The position numbers were made by a program, and so were the translations under genes. A stretch of DNA of 64,000 bases from Microbulbifer marinus (lineage in GTDB: Bacteria; Pseudomonadota; Gammaproteobacteria; Pseudomonadales; Cellvibrionaceae). This document shows positions 17,247 to 26,312 of the stretch, piece by piece; position 1 is the first letter of the stretch, and each line of letters opens with the position of its first letter. Location of the stretch: positions 186,001 through 250,000 of the forward strand of contig NZ_FNQO01000001.1 in assembly GCF_900107725.1 (NCBI RefSeq). Direction: 5' to 3'. The notes under the pieces were generated by a model that was given only the letters and a program-made list of their open reading frames with translations, did no database searches and was not told the DNA's origin.

Positions 17247-19460
17247 TCACATCAGGTGCTGCGCCAGCGTTTCCCAATCGAAGCGCCGTGTCTTGCGGTC
17301 GCTGAACAGTATTTCCAGTCTTTCATCTTCCCACTTGGTGACGCGGCCGTAACCGAGCTTGCGGTGGCGTATTCCCTCGCCCAGCGATGGTTTGCGCATG
17401 GGCGCACGGGGACCGCTGATCTCCGGGTTGTAGTTGCAGGCTTCCAGGTAGTGCAGTGCCTGGCGGGAAATCGGTACGGTGCTGTGTATCTCCGCTGGGC
17501 GTTGTTGCAAAGCGCCGGCAATCAGTTTGCACAGTGGCAGCTGCATCTCGTCGATAAACAGCGACGGCTGTTGCTCTGCGCCCGCGTCCTGTGCCGCTGG
17601 TGGCGCGAGCAAGTAGAGTTTGTTGCGGGCGCGGGTCATGGCCACATACATCAGACGTCGTTCGCTTTCGAGTGACGCGGGTGTGGTGAAATCCCGTTGC
17701 GGCTGATAGGGCATATTGTGTTGCGTCAGCGACGGGATAATGACCTGGTCCCATTCCAGCCCCTTGGCTTGGTGCATGGTGGTAATCTGTACCGCGTCCG
17801 TCTCACTCTGTTCGCCCTCGCGGTGCTGGCGCTGCAGCTCCTGCAGGTGGGCCAGCGCCGCAACGGGTGGCTGTTTGAGGCTGTCGAGGTACTGGCAGAA
17901 GGCCAGTATCGTCTGCTGGCGTTCCTCACCCTGCTGGCGGGTGAAGCTGTCTTCGCCAATACCGGTGAGGTAATCCAACTCTCCCAGTTGGCGGCGCAAC
18001 AGCTCGCCGGCCAGGCCGCGCCATTTCTCCACTTCGCTAAGCAGGTCGGCGCGTTGTCGCAGCCGTTTTAATTGCGCCTTGCTCAGTGATTCCGGAATCA
18101 GACCCAGTAATTGCTTACCCCAGTCGCGCTCGCACAGCGCCAACTGCGCACACAGCGGTTGCAGCACTTTGCGTGGTATGCGGATATGCGGTGCGGTCAG
18201 CCACTCGTACAGGCCTTGCTCACGGCGCTTGGCCGGCAATTCGGCAAAGCGCCCGGCAGCAATGTTCAGGCTCCAGAATAATGGCCGCAGTTCGCGCCGC
18301 GACAGTACCGTATTGCGGCTGCCGGAATGGTAGGGAATATTACTGGCCAGTAGTGCCAGCTCGATTGGCGCGGCCACGGACCAGAGGCGCACCAGAATCG
18401 CGACCCGGTCCAGCGGCTGGCCCTGTTTTTTGCTGCGGCGCAGATGCTCCACCAGCCAGCGGGTCTCTTTTTCGGTGTGTACCAGCTCGATATCCGTCGG
18501 TCGTTCCCCGTTGGCGGAAACACAGAAAATATCCGCGCGCTCACGGTTGTTGCCGATAAAGTGATTGGCGGCCAGGGACAACTGGTGGCCGTAGCGGAAA
18601 GTACGGCTCAATTGATAAATGTTAGACGGTGGGAAATCGCCGTCGAAAAACTTGAGCAGGTAATCCGGTTTGGAGCCGCGCCATTCGTAAATGGTCTGGT
18701 CCGGATCGCCGATGGCAATTACGTTGCCGGATTTTCCGTAGAGCACGCGCAGTAAAAAATGCTGCACTTCATTGATGTCCTGGTATTCGTCCACCAGGAT
18801 GTCCGCGTAGTAGCTGCCGTACTGCTCGGCGATGTCGGGCTCCAGGCTCAGCAGTATGGCCGGATCGTAGATCAGGTCGGCATAGGTCACCGCCTTCTGG
18901 CTGCGGCGCCAGTCTTCAAACGCGCGGAACACCTTCAAGAAATACATATACTCGTCGCCGAGTTTCAGTTCCTGGAAAGCGCTCAGGTCGCCGCTCAAAA
19001 TCGTTTTGGTGTAGTCGATAAAATATTCCGCGGCTTCAATTTCCGACTGCTTGCGTGCGCGGATTTCCTCCAGCTCGTAGGGTGTTGCGCACTCTTCGAT
19101 GGCCTTCCAGATCTGCAATTGAATCGTCGATTGAGGCAGGGGGGTCAAATTGGCCGGCGCGATATGGCGGTTGGCGATCATGCGCTGGTAGAGGCGGTAG
19201 CCGAGGCTGTGGAAGGTGTGTACCGCGGGCGCAGGACCCGTGACAAGTTGCCGCAGGCGGCGATCGAAATCCTCCCGCGCGCTGCGGTTGTACATCAGCA
19301 CCAGTATCCGCTCCGCCGCTGTTCCCGCATCGAGCCGGTTGCGGACGTAGTGCAGCAGCGCGGTGGTTTTGCCGGAGCCGGCCACGGCGATGATTTTGGC
19401 ATGGCCGCCGGCGTGATCGGCAATGGCCTGTTGTTCTTCCGTGAGTTCGGGCGTGCGCAT
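17247..19460 (-). CDS. UvrD/Rep-family superfamily I DNA helicase
   Basis: The 737-residue protein has the SF1A helicase motifs in order: Q motif LTEEQQAI, Walker A AVAGSGKTT (about 27-35), VHTFHSLGYRL, Walker B ILVDEYQDIN, motif III IGDPDQTIYEWRGS, motif IV LSRTFRYG, TMHQAKGLEWD and motif VI LMYVAMTRARNKLYLL. A C-terminal Tudor-like segment (about 700-735: GYGRVTKWEDERLEILFSD) resembles the RNA-polymerase-binding tail of PcrA/UvrD. It should unwind DNA 3'-5' in repair or restart. It is not an exact UvrD or Rep by length or spacing, so no symbol is given. Confidence 0.88.
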   Translation of the reverse strand: MRTPELTEEQQAIADHAGGHAKIIAVAGSGKTTALLHYVRNRLDAGTAAERILVLMYNRSAREDFDRRLRQLVTGPAPAVHTFHSLGYRLYQRMIANRHIAPANLTPLPQSTIQLQIWKAIEECATPYELEEIRARKQSEIEAAEYFIDYTKTILSGDLSAFQELKLGDEYMYFLKVFRAFEDWRRSQKAVTYADLIYDPAILLSLEPDIAEQYGSYYADILVDEYQDINEVQHFLLRVLYGKSGNVIAIGDPDQTIYEWRGSKPDYLLKFFDGDFPPSNIYQLSRTFRYGHQLSLAANHFIGNNRERADIFCVSANGERPTDIELVHTEKETRWLVEHLRRSKKQGQPLDRVAILVRLWSVAAPIELALLASNIPYHSGSRNTVLSRRELRPLFWSLNIAAGRFAELPAKRREQGLYEWLTAPHIRIPRKVLQPLCAQLALCERDWGKQLLGLIPESLSKAQLKRLRQRADLLSEVEKWRGLAGELLRRQLGELDYLTGIGEDSFTRQQGEERQQTILAFCQYLDSLKQPPVAALAHLQELQRQHREGEQSETDAVQITTMHQAKGLEWDQVIIPSLTQHNMPYQPQRDFTTPASLESERRLMYVAMTRARNKLYLLAPPAAQDAGAEQQPSLFIDEMQLPLCKLIAGALQQRPAEIHSTVPISRQALHYLEACNYNPEISGPRAPMRKPSLGEGIRHRKLGYGRVTKWEDERLEILFSDRKTRRFDWETLAQHLM

Positions 19461-19524
19461 TCAGGATGGTCGCTCAAATACTGTATATTTTGCCAGTATA
19501 AGGCGATGGCTTACAAGTGCGCGA

Positions 19525-21279
19525 TCAGGCGTTTTGTGGGCTGGCGGGCGCCGGTCCCTCGTCGCTCATCCGGTCGCGGCGCAGGGCCAGCTCGGCGATG
19601 TAGGAGGAGAGAAAGATCCGGCCGGTCAATTCTTCCAGGAATCTCGAGCGCCCCAGCCGGTCGAGAACTGGTCCCTTCACCTCCGATAGGTGCAGGCGGA
19701 TATCCCGTTCATGCAGGTCGCGGTTGACCTGTTGCAGCCTTTCCAGGGCGGTGCCGTCGATGCGGCTGACCGAAGAGAGGATCAGCACCATCTCGCGTAT
19801 TGTCGGATGCCGCTTGAGTTCGCTCAGCAGGCGATCCTCCACCGCGCTGATATTGCTGAAAAAGAGATTCTCGTCGATACGCAGGAACAGGATATCCGGC
19901 TGGGTCTTGACCGTGTGGCGCAGTACATTGCGGAATTGCTCGGTGCCGGGCACTCGACCGACCACGGCGATATGGGGGCGGCTGGTGCGCCAGATGAGTG
20001 TCGCGAACGACAGCCCGATGCCGAGCCCGATGCCCGCCTCGACACCAAACAGCAGCACGCCGAGCAAGGTGCCGGTCATCGCGACACCATCGGTGCGGTC
20101 GTAGCGCCAGTTGTGCACGAACCCGCGCGCGTCGATGAGGCTGGCGGCCGCTACGATAATGGTCGCCGCCAGCACGCACAGCGGCAGTTCGCTGAACAGG
20201 CCGGTCAGGAACAGCAGTACCAGCGCCATCAGCAACGCGGCGATGACGCCGCTCATCGGTGACATGGCACCGCCCTCATCGTTGATAGCGGTGCGGGCAA
20301 AGCTGCCGGTCACCGCAAAACCGCCGGACAGGGCGCTGAACAGGTTGGCCGAGCCCAGCCCGCGCAACTCCGCGTCCGCATTGAGGCGCTCGCCGCGACG
20401 CAAGGCGATGGCGTGCGCGATCGACAGGCTCTCGACAAAGCCCAGCAGCGCGATAATCAGTGCCGGCAGCAGCAGCCGGTAAGTCATGTTCCAGTCGAAT
20501 TCCGGGATCCTGAGCTGTGGCAGGCCGGGCGGAATGGCACCAACCACCGCCATCTGTTCCTCCCAGTGGAGCAGCGTCGTCAGCGCGATGGCAATCAGTA
20601 CCACCAGCATCGGCGCCAGCCGTGACAACAGCTTCGCCCGCGATGTCGATACGCCCAGTTTGTGCAGCAGAGGCGCCAGCCCCAGGCGCGCGCCGATCAG
20701 CGTCGCCGTTGCCGCAACGCCGAGGCCGGCGGTGGCGGGGTCGGCATTGGGGATTTCCATCAGCGTGCTTACCAGCAGCTGCAGGGCGGTGTCGCCATCG
20801 CTCTCGATGCCGAACAGTGGTCCTATCTGGCCGACGATAATCAGAATCGAGGCGCCGGAAACGAAGCCGTTGATGACCGGATGGCTGAGCAGGTTGGAGA
20901 GGGTACCGAGTCCCAGCAGGCCCATCGCAAACAGAAAGGCGCCACTGAGGGCGGCGAGGATGATCGCGCCGGCGATGTATTCGGCACTGCCCGGAGCCGC
21001 GAGGGGCGTCAGTGCGGAGGCGGTCATCAGCGCCAGCACCGCGACGGGACCGACTGACAGTACCGAACTGGAGCCGAACATCGCATATCCCAGCAGCGGC
21101 AGCAGGCCCGCGTACAGGCCGATATGGGGCGGAAGCCCGGCCAGGGCGGCGTAAGCCAGCGCCTGCGGCACCAGCATCATGGTGGCCACCAATGCGGCAA
21201 TCGAGTCCCCCGCCAGCCATTGGCGCCGGTAGTGCTTCAACCAGTTGGGAATCAGTTTGCTGGCCCGCATCCCTGTCAT
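19525..21279 (-). CDS. SulP-family inorganic anion transporter with STAS domain
   Basis: The 584-residue protein has the SulP membrane core (GDSIAALVATMMLVPQALAYA near the N-terminus, PVINGFVSGASILIIVGQ in the middle) and a cytoplasmic STAS domain (about 450-550, with ENLFFSNISAVEDRLL and LSSVSRIDGTALE). SulP proteins move sulfate, bicarbonate or other anions. It lies downstream of the YeeE/YedE pair on the same strand, so sulfur-oxyanion transport is plausible. A second SulP at 30074 closes the island; both have the same architecture but differ through most of their length. Confidence 0.88.
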   Translation of the reverse strand: MTGMRASKLIPNWLKHYRRQWLAGDSIAALVATMMLVPQALAYAALAGLPPHIGLYAGLLPLLGYAMFGSSSVLSVGPVAVLALMTASALTPLAAPGSAEYIAGAIILAALSGAFLFAMGLLGLGTLSNLLSHPVINGFVSGASILIIVGQIGPLFGIESDGDTALQLLVSTLMEIPNADPATAGLGVAATATLIGARLGLAPLLHKLGVSTSRAKLLSRLAPMLVVLIAIALTTLLHWEEQMAVVGAIPPGLPQLRIPEFDWNMTYRLLLPALIIALLGFVESLSIAHAIALRRGERLNADAELRGLGSANLFSALSGGFAVTGSFARTAINDEGGAMSPMSGVIAALLMALVLLFLTGLFSELPLCVLAATIIVAAASLIDARGFVHNWRYDRTDGVAMTGTLLGVLLFGVEAGIGLGIGLSFATLIWRTSRPHIAVVGRVPGTEQFRNVLRHTVKTQPDILFLRIDENLFFSNISAVEDRLLSELKRHPTIREMVLILSSVSRIDGTALERLQQVNRDLHERDIRLHLSEVKGPVLDRLGRSRFLEELTGRIFLSSYIAELALRRDRMSDEGPAPASPQNA

Positions 21280-21329
21280 TTATTCCATAGCAGCGGCGTA
21301 ACAGACAAGATAGACGGGATTTCGGCATT

Positions 21330-21353
21330 CCCTCTCTCCGCAGGGAGAGAGGG
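21330..21353. repeat. strong inverted repeat downstream of YeeE/YedE pair
   Basis: CCCTCTCTCC (21330-21339) pairs with GGAGAGAGGG (21344-21353) around a GCAG loop. It lies between the YeeE/YedE and SulP genes on the minus strand without a T-run. It could stabilise the upstream mRNA or partly terminate it. Confidence 0.7.
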
Positions 21354-21364
21354 TGGGGGGGAAG

Positions 21365-21808
21365 TTATGCGGGGCTATCGCTGCCGCCGGCTTTGGGGCG
21401 GTTCAGCAGGTGGAAGATGCCCATACCGGCGAGCATCGCCGCGGTGAAGACGATCGCCTTGATCTCTCCGGCGCCAGTCGCGACTATCGCCGGCCCCGGG
21501 CAGAAACCGGCCAGCCCCCAGCCGATGCCGAACAGCAGGCCACCGATCACCAGCGGGCGGTCGATGTCGCTGCGTTTGGGCAGCTTCATCTGTTCCCCCA
21601 GCACCGACAGATCACGGCCCTTTGCCAGGTAGAACACCGGCAGGCCGACGCAGATGGCGCCGATCATCACCAGTGCCAGGGACGGATCCCAGGCGCCGGC
21701 CAGGTCCAGGAAGGCGAGTACTTTCGCCGGATTTGCCAGGCCGGACAACAGCAGACCGAAGCCGAATAGCAGCCCGGCGATGAAGGCGGTTAGATGTGTC
21801 TTTTTCAT
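21365..21808 (-). CDS. YeeE/YedE-type (DUF6691) membrane protein
   Basis: The 147-residue protein has about four membrane helices and the family motif GWGLAGFCPGPAIV, with a conserved Cys likely in the transport path. With the partner gene just upstream it makes up the two halves of a YeeE/YedE-type channel, a family that includes thiosulfate importers. The same pair (PmpA/PmpB) accompanies BigR and persulfide dioxygenase in Xylella-type operons, from memory. The gap to the upstream gene is 4 nt, indicating one operon. Substrate is inferred. Confidence 0.8.
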   Translation of the reverse strand: MKKTHLTAFIAGLLFGFGLLLSGLANPAKVLAFLDLAGAWDPSLALVMIGAICVGLPVFYLAKGRDLSVLGEQMKLPKRSDIDRPLVIGGLLFGIGWGLAGFCPGPAIVATGAGEIKAIVFTAAMLAGMGIFHLLNRPKAGGSDSPA

Positions 21809-21812
21809 CGCA

Positions 21813-22247
21813 TCAGGCTCCCAGCAGGTGGCGGACGACGAATACCGTGGCGAAGCCGGCGCCCATAAACATCAGGGTCGCCACCAGCGAGCGCGGTGAC
21901 AGGCGCGACAGGCCGCAGACCCCGTGACCACTGGTACAGCCGGAGCCGTAGCGGGTACCGATTCCCACCAGCAGTCCTGCGGCGACCAGCATCGGATAGT
22001 CGGCCCGGATTTCGATTGCGGGCAGGGCGGCGAACAGCAGCCAGGCGGCCGGCCCGAGCAGCAGGCCGAGGGTGAAGGCCAGGCGCCAGCCGGTTTCGCC
22101 GGGGGTGCGGTCGATCAGCCCGCCGAGAATGCCCGAAATACCGGCGATGCGCCCGTTCAGAGCGAGGAGGAGGGCCGTTGCGACGCCGATAAGCACTCCT
22201 CCCGCCAGCGCCGAAATGGGAGTAAACGCACTCCAATCTATGGTCAT
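21813..22247 (-). CDS. YeeE/YedE family membrane protein
   Basis: The 144-residue protein has about four membrane helices and the hallmark GSGCTSGHGVCGLSRLSPRS, whose cysteines are implicated in thiosulfate passage in YeeE. It is the first gene of a leftward operon (with 21365 and probably the SulP gene) and is divergent from arsR. The ArsR-type operator at 22419-22434 lies in the shared upstream region, about 170 nt away. Confidence 0.82.
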   Translation of the reverse strand: MTIDWSAFTPISALAGGVLIGVATALLLALNGRIAGISGILGGLIDRTPGETGWRLAFTLGLLLGPAAWLLFAALPAIEIRADYPMLVAAGLLVGIGTRYGSGCTSGHGVCGLSRLSPRSLVATLMFMGAGFATVFVVRHLLGA

Positions 22248-22418
22248 AGTCGGTGAACAACTCCGTGACGTAGAACAAACAGAAATCCGATATGCCGAAC
22301 TGGCTGCCGGTCCAGTGAGAGGTATCGGCAGCAGCGGCAGCTTCTACATGATAATCCAGACCGCATGGCGCCGTGTCGGTCATCGGCCAAAACGCGCATA
22401 TTCTGCGCCCGCAGAAAT

Positions 22419-22434
22419 ATTAGATATTACTAAT
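22419..22434. promoter_or_regulatory. operator, TTAG-N6-CTAA dyad at arsR
   Basis: ATTAG-ATATTA-CTAAT is a perfect 5+5 dyad. It overlaps the presumed -35 region of arsR and lies in the divergent gap to the YeeE/YedE operon. The same dyad occurs at four other places in this island, which makes autoregulation by the ArsR protein likely. Confidence 0.75.
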
Positions 22435-22453
22435 TTATTGGCTTTGGTATAAT
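22425..22453 (+). promoter_or_regulatory. arsR promoter
   Basis: TGGTATAAT gives a perfect extended -10 (TATAAT 22448-22453). The -35 position 17 nt upstream is the poor hexamer TATTAC inside the operator, so repressor binding would cover it. Confidence 0.7.
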
Positions 22454-22493
22454 GCCGCTCGACGAGAGGAATGATTGGGCGAAAGGAGAAACG

Positions 22494-22793
22494 ATGAGCA
22501 CTCCCCTGGACCTCCTCGCCAACGCTTCTCAAGCGGCGGCGCTTCTGAAAGCCATGAGTAACGAAAACCGGCTGATGGTGCTTTGCTGCCTGCAGGAAGG
22601 TGAGATGTCTGTGAGCGAACTCAATGAAGTCGTTCCCCTCAGTCAGTCGGCGCTGTCACAGCATTTGGCTGCGCTGCGCTCCGCAGACCTGGTGGCCACG
22701 CGGCGCGAGGGAAATACCATCTACTATCGGCTGCACGGCGAGGCGCCCAGCGCCATTGTCTCGGTGCTGCACGACCTCTACTGCCCGCGCTAA
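22494..22793 (+). CDS. ArsR-family repressor with BigR/SqrR-like cysteine pair
   Basis: The 99-residue winged-helix regulator has the recognition segment LSQSALSQHLAALRSADLVATRREGNTIYYRL. Cysteines 31-32 (VLCCLQEGE) and Cys97 (LHDLYCPR) match the two redox cysteines of BigR and SqrR, which form a sulfur-bridged disulfide with persulfides and then leave DNA. Position among persulfide genes supports this. I chose ATG 22494 because AAAGGAG is well placed; an in-frame ATG at 22452 overlaps the -10. The operator TTAG-N6-CTAA occurs in its own promoter. Confidence 0.9.
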   Translation: MSTPLDLLANASQAAALLKAMSNENRLMVLCCLQEGEMSVSELNEVVPLSQSALSQHLAALRSADLVATRREGNTIYYRLHGEAPSAIVSVLHDLYCPR

Positions 22794-22813
22794 CCCCCCC
22801 CCTCTAATTTTTC

Positions 22814-22872
22814 CTGACGCCGATGCCGGCGATGATCTACTCCGCCGCGGCGCCGGCGATGCCGGCGGTCAG
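22814..22872. repeat. large imperfect GC-rich inverted repeat after arsR
   Basis: CTGACGCCG (22814-22822) pairs with CGGC-G-GTCAG near 22863-22872, and the inside is rich in GCCGGCG repeats. It may separate arsR transcription from the MMPL operon. Confidence 0.45.
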
Positions 22873-22879
22873 CCAGAGT

Positions 22880-22895
22880 ATTAGGAAAGTCTAAT
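22880..22895. promoter_or_regulatory. operator 1 of MMPL operon
   Basis: ATTAG-GAAAGT-CTAAT is a perfect 5+5 dyad identical in its arms to the arsR operator. It is the first of three dyads between arsR and the MMPL gene. Confidence 0.75.
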
Positions 22896-22902
22896 TTTCT
22901 GT

Positions 22903-22918
22903 GTTAGCATTCTCTAAA
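22903..22918. promoter_or_regulatory. operator 2 of MMPL operon
   Basis: GTTAG-CATTCT-CTAAA keeps the TTAG-N6-CTAA core. It starts 23 nt after operator 1. Confidence 0.6.
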
Positions 22919-22932
22919 GTAGATAAATCTAA

Positions 22933-22948
22933 TTTAGAAAGTGCTAAC
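22933..22948. promoter_or_regulatory. operator 3 of MMPL operon, abutting the start codon
   Basis: TTTAG-AAAGTG-CTAAC keeps the TTAG-N6-CTAA core and ends one base before the ATG. It starts 30 nt after operator 2. Operators 2 and 3 also form a larger dyad (GTTAGC with GCTAAC). Confidence 0.6.
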
Positions 22949-22949
22949 T

Positions 22950-25496
22950 ATGACTGAACGATTTTTCCAGTGGGTGATAGAACACCCGCGCCGCATCTAT
23001 GCCGGGGTGCTGCTGCTGACTGTGGCACTGGGAGCCCTGATCCCGAATATCCAGATAGATACCGATCCCGAGAATATGCTGCCCGCGGATAACCCCGCGC
23101 GCGTTTTCCACAATGAGGTCAAGTCCCGTTTCGCGCTGCACGATTCCATCGTTGTCGGCGCAGTAGCCGAAGAGGGCATCTACAACCCCGCCTCCCTCGC
23201 GGCGATCCACCGTCTCAGCGAATCCATTTTGCAGATCGAAGGTGTGGTCGAACGAGACCTGATGTCCCTGTCTGAGGTGGACAACATCCGTCAGGAGGGA
23301 GCGGGAACCATCCGCTTCGAGTGGATGATGCGCAATCCGCCGCAGACTCAGGCCGGTGCGGATGATATCGCCCGCTCCGTGGCCCGCCTGCCGATGCTGC
23401 GCAACACCCTGGTCTCCGCCGATGGCCAGGCAGCGGCCATCTACGTGCCCATCGAAGACAAAAACGAGAGTTACCGCATCGCCGAAGAGATCCGCGCAAT
23501 TTTTGCCGGTCTGGATTCCGGCGACACCTACTACCTCACTGGCCTGCCGGTGGCCGAAGATCAGTTCGGCTTCGAGATGTTTGTGCAGATGGGTATCTCC
23601 GCGCCGATGGCCGGTGCCATGATCTTCGTGCTGATGCTGCTGTTTTTCCGCAGCCTGCCGTTGGTGGTGGCGCCGATGGTCGTGGCCATGAGTACCGTGA
23701 TTGCCACTATGGGGCTGTTGATCGGCATGGGCTTCACCGTGCACATCATGTCGTCGATGATCGCGATCTTTCTGATGCCCATCGCCGTGGTGGATTCGGT
23801 GCATATCATGAGTGAATTCGCCGACCGCTACCGGCCGGGTAGGGATGCGCGCGAAACCATGCGCGAAGTGATGCGTCATCTGTTCAAGCCAATGCTGCTG
23901 ACGTCTGTGACTTCCTCGGTGGGCTTCCTGTCACTGATGCTGACGCCCATTCCGCCGGTGCAGATCTTCGGTGCTTTCGTCGCCTTCGGCATCCTGCTGG
24001 CATTTCTGCTGACGATTATCTACATCCCGGCCTACATCACTCGTATGAAGCCGGAAACCCTCAGTGCGCTGCAGGCGGCCCAGCACCGCTCCGATAAGGC
24101 TCGCGGTATCGATAGCCTGCTCAGGCCCATCGCCGCGCTGGCGCGCAGGCGCCAGGGCGGGCTGTTGCTGGCCTTTACCGTAACACTGGTATTCAGCGCG
24201 GTTGGCATTGGCAAAATCCACATCAATGACAATCCCATTAACTGGTTCAAGAGCGAGCACGAATTGCGCGTGGCGGACCGTGCGCTCAACAGCCATTTCG
24301 CCGGCACCTACGACGCCTATCTGGTGCTGTCGGCGAAGGATGATGGCAGCGCGCTCGAAAAACTGAATCGCGATGCCGCCAGAATCACTGCCAGTAGTGA
24401 AGGGGTGAACTGGCAGCCGCTAAAGACGGACGCCGACTTCAGCGCTGCACTGGATCGCCGCATTACCGAGCTGGATGACGCCCTGTTCGCTGCCGAAGGC
24501 GATGATGCGGAGATTATCGAACAACTGCTGGCAGCCGCGGAGCAGGCACGCACTGCCAGCAAGGCGCTCAGTTCCCCCGCGCTGCTGAACTGGATGGCGG
24601 AACTGCAGCAGCACCTGGCCGATAGCGGCCTGGTGGGCAAGAGCAATGGCCTGCCGCAGCTGGTAAAAACCGTCAATCGCGAGCTGGTCTCCGGTGAGCC
24701 GCAGGACTACCGCATCCCCGCCACCGCCGCCGGCGTGGCACAGACGCTGCTGCAGTACCAGTCCTCACATCGTCCGGCGGACCTGTGGCACTTCGTCACG
24801 CCGGATTACCGCAGTGGTCTGGTCTGGGTTCAGCTGACCAGTGGCGACAACCAGCACATGAACGCCGTGGTCGAGTTGGTGGAGCAGTATGTCGCCGCCA
24901 ATCCGCCGCCGCTGGCTGTGGAACTGCAGTGGGCTGGCAAGGCCTATCTGAATTCGGTTTGGCAGGACGCCATGGTGGCCGGAATGATGGACAGCCTGAT
25001 GTCCGCATTCGTCGTCGTATTAATCATGATGGTACTGCTGTTCCGCTCCCTGCTGTGGGGGCTGCTGGCCATGCTGCCGCTCACGCTCACCATCAGTCTG
25101 ATCTACGGCATGGTGGGCTGGCTGGGTATCGATTACGACATGCCGATTGCGGTGCTGTCCGCACTGACTCTGGGGCTCAGCGTAGATTTTGCCATCCACT
25201 TTATCGAGCGTACGCGCAGTTATCTGCACAGTGGGCGCGGGTATGACGAGACCATGCGCCTGATGTTCGACGAGCCGGGCCGTGCCATCGCGCGCAACGC
25301 GCTGGTCATTGCGCTGGGTTTCACTCCGCTGCTGTTTGCACCACTGGTGCCCTACGTCACCGTGGGCATTTTCCTCGCCACGATCATGGCCGCCTCGGCG
25401 CTGGTCACGCTATTGCTGTTGCCGGCGGGTATCTGGGCTCTGCAGCGATGGCTGGTGCCAACGGGTACGGCCATGCCAGTGGCAGCCGATGCCTGA
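22950..25496 (+). CDS. MMPL/RND-superfamily exporter
   Basis: The 848-residue protein has two repeated halves, each with a membrane helix, a large periplasmic loop and a five-helix bundle, as in MMPL/HpnN-type lipid exporters. Helix-bundle segments include FLMPIAVVDSVHIMSEFADR and TLGLSVDFAIHFIERTRS. Such proteins move lipids or hydrophobic compounds out of the inner membrane. It is followed by a LolA-like carrier and a barrel, giving a complete envelope route. The ATG has no good ribosome site and touches an operator. The start is supported by the hydrophobic N-terminus that follows. Confidence 0.87.
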   Translation: MTERFFQWVIEHPRRIYAGVLLLTVALGALIPNIQIDTDPENMLPADNPARVFHNEVKSRFALHDSIVVGAVAEEGIYNPASLAAIHRLSESILQIEGVVERDLMSLSEVDNIRQEGAGTIRFEWMMRNPPQTQAGADDIARSVARLPMLRNTLVSADGQAAAIYVPIEDKNESYRIAEEIRAIFAGLDSGDTYYLTGLPVAEDQFGFEMFVQMGISAPMAGAMIFVLMLLFFRSLPLVVAPMVVAMSTVIATMGLLIGMGFTVHIMSSMIAIFLMPIAVVDSVHIMSEFADRYRPGRDARETMREVMRHLFKPMLLTSVTSSVGFLSLMLTPIPPVQIFGAFVAFGILLAFLLTIIYIPAYITRMKPETLSALQAAQHRSDKARGIDSLLRPIAALARRRQGGLLLAFTVTLVFSAVGIGKIHINDNPINWFKSEHELRVADRALNSHFAGTYDAYLVLSAKDDGSALEKLNRDAARITASSEGVNWQPLKTDADFSAALDRRITELDDALFAAEGDDAEIIEQLLAAAEQARTASKALSSPALLNWMAELQQHLADSGLVGKSNGLPQLVKTVNRELVSGEPQDYRIPATAAGVAQTLLQYQSSHRPADLWHFVTPDYRSGLVWVQLTSGDNQHMNAVVELVEQYVAANPPPLAVELQWAGKAYLNSVWQDAMVAGMMDSLMSAFVVVLIMMVLLFRSLLWGLLAMLPLTLTISLIYGMVGWLGIDYDMPIAVLSALTLGLSVDFAIHFIERTRSYLHSGRGYDETMRLMFDEPGRAIARNALVIALGFTPLLFAPLVPYVTVGIFLATIMAASALVTLLLLPAGIWALQRWLVPTGTAMPVAADA

Positions 25497-25532
25497 CTAC
25501 AGGTTGAGCGAAATAAATTGAGAGGTGTCATT

Positions 25533-26312
25533 ATGAAAAAACTACTGTTCGGACTGTTGATGTCCGCTGCGACACTCGCGCAGGGTGCCGAGTTGAGTGC
25601 GGATGAAATCGTCACCAGGGCGAACCACGCCGCCCTCTATGCGGGCGACAGCGGCCGCGCCGAGGCCCGCATGATGATCGTCGACGCGAGCGGCCAGAGA
25701 CAGGTGCGCCAGTTTTCACTGCTGCGCCAGAACGGCAGCGGTGGCGACCAGGATTACCTGGTGTATTTTTCCCGGCCGGCGGATGTGCGCGGCACCGTGT
25801 TCCTGGTGAAAAAGCAGATCGAGCGGGGTGACGACCGCTGGCTTTACCTGCCGGCACTGGACCTGGTAAAGCGCATCGCCGCCGGTGACAAGCGCACTTC
25901 GTTCGTGGGTTCGCACTTTTTCTACGAGGACGTATCGGGCCGCAACCTGAACGAGGATATCTTCACTCTGGCCGGAGAGAACGCCGAGCACTTCCTGGTG
26001 CAGGGCAAGCCCAGGCATCCGGACAGTGTGGAATTTGCCAGCTACACCGCGCATATCAGCAAGGACACCTTCCTGCCGGAGCGAGTGGAGTACAAAAACG
26101 CGCGCGGCGAAGCCTATCGCCGCGTGACGGTGGTGGAAACCGCTGAAATCGACGGCATCCCCACGGTGGTCAAGTCAAAGGTCGAAGACCTGAAAAACGG
26201 CGGTTATACACTGCTGCAATTCCGCAACGTCGCCTATGGCCTGAATCTGGATCGGTCCCTGTTCGGCGAGCGCAGCCTGCGCAACCCGCCGCGGGAGCTG
26301 TTAGGCAAATGA
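25533..26312 (+). CDS. LolA-like outer membrane lipoprotein-sorting family protein
   Basis: The 259-residue protein has a signal peptide (LLFGLLMSAATLAQGAE) and a LolA-like half-barrel domain with LSADEIVTRANHAA, LVYFSRPADVRGTVFLVKK, DDRWLYLPALDLVKRI and HFFYEDVSGRN. Relatives near MMPL exporters are thought to carry lipids across the periplasm. The ATG has GAGAGG seven bases upstream. It overlaps the next gene by four nt (ATGA), and the MMPL gene is 36 nt upstream, so these three are one unit. Confidence 0.85.
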   Translation: MKKLLFGLLMSAATLAQGAELSADEIVTRANHAALYAGDSGRAEARMMIVDASGQRQVRQFSLLRQNGSGGDQDYLVYFSRPADVRGTVFLVKKQIERGDDRWLYLPALDLVKRIAAGDKRTSFVGSHFFYEDVSGRNLNEDIFTLAGENAEHFLVQGKPRHPDSVEFASYTAHISKDTFLPERVEYKNARGEAYRRVTVVETAEIDGIPTVVKSKVEDLKNGGYTLLQFRNVAYGLNLDRSLFGERSLRNPPRELLGK

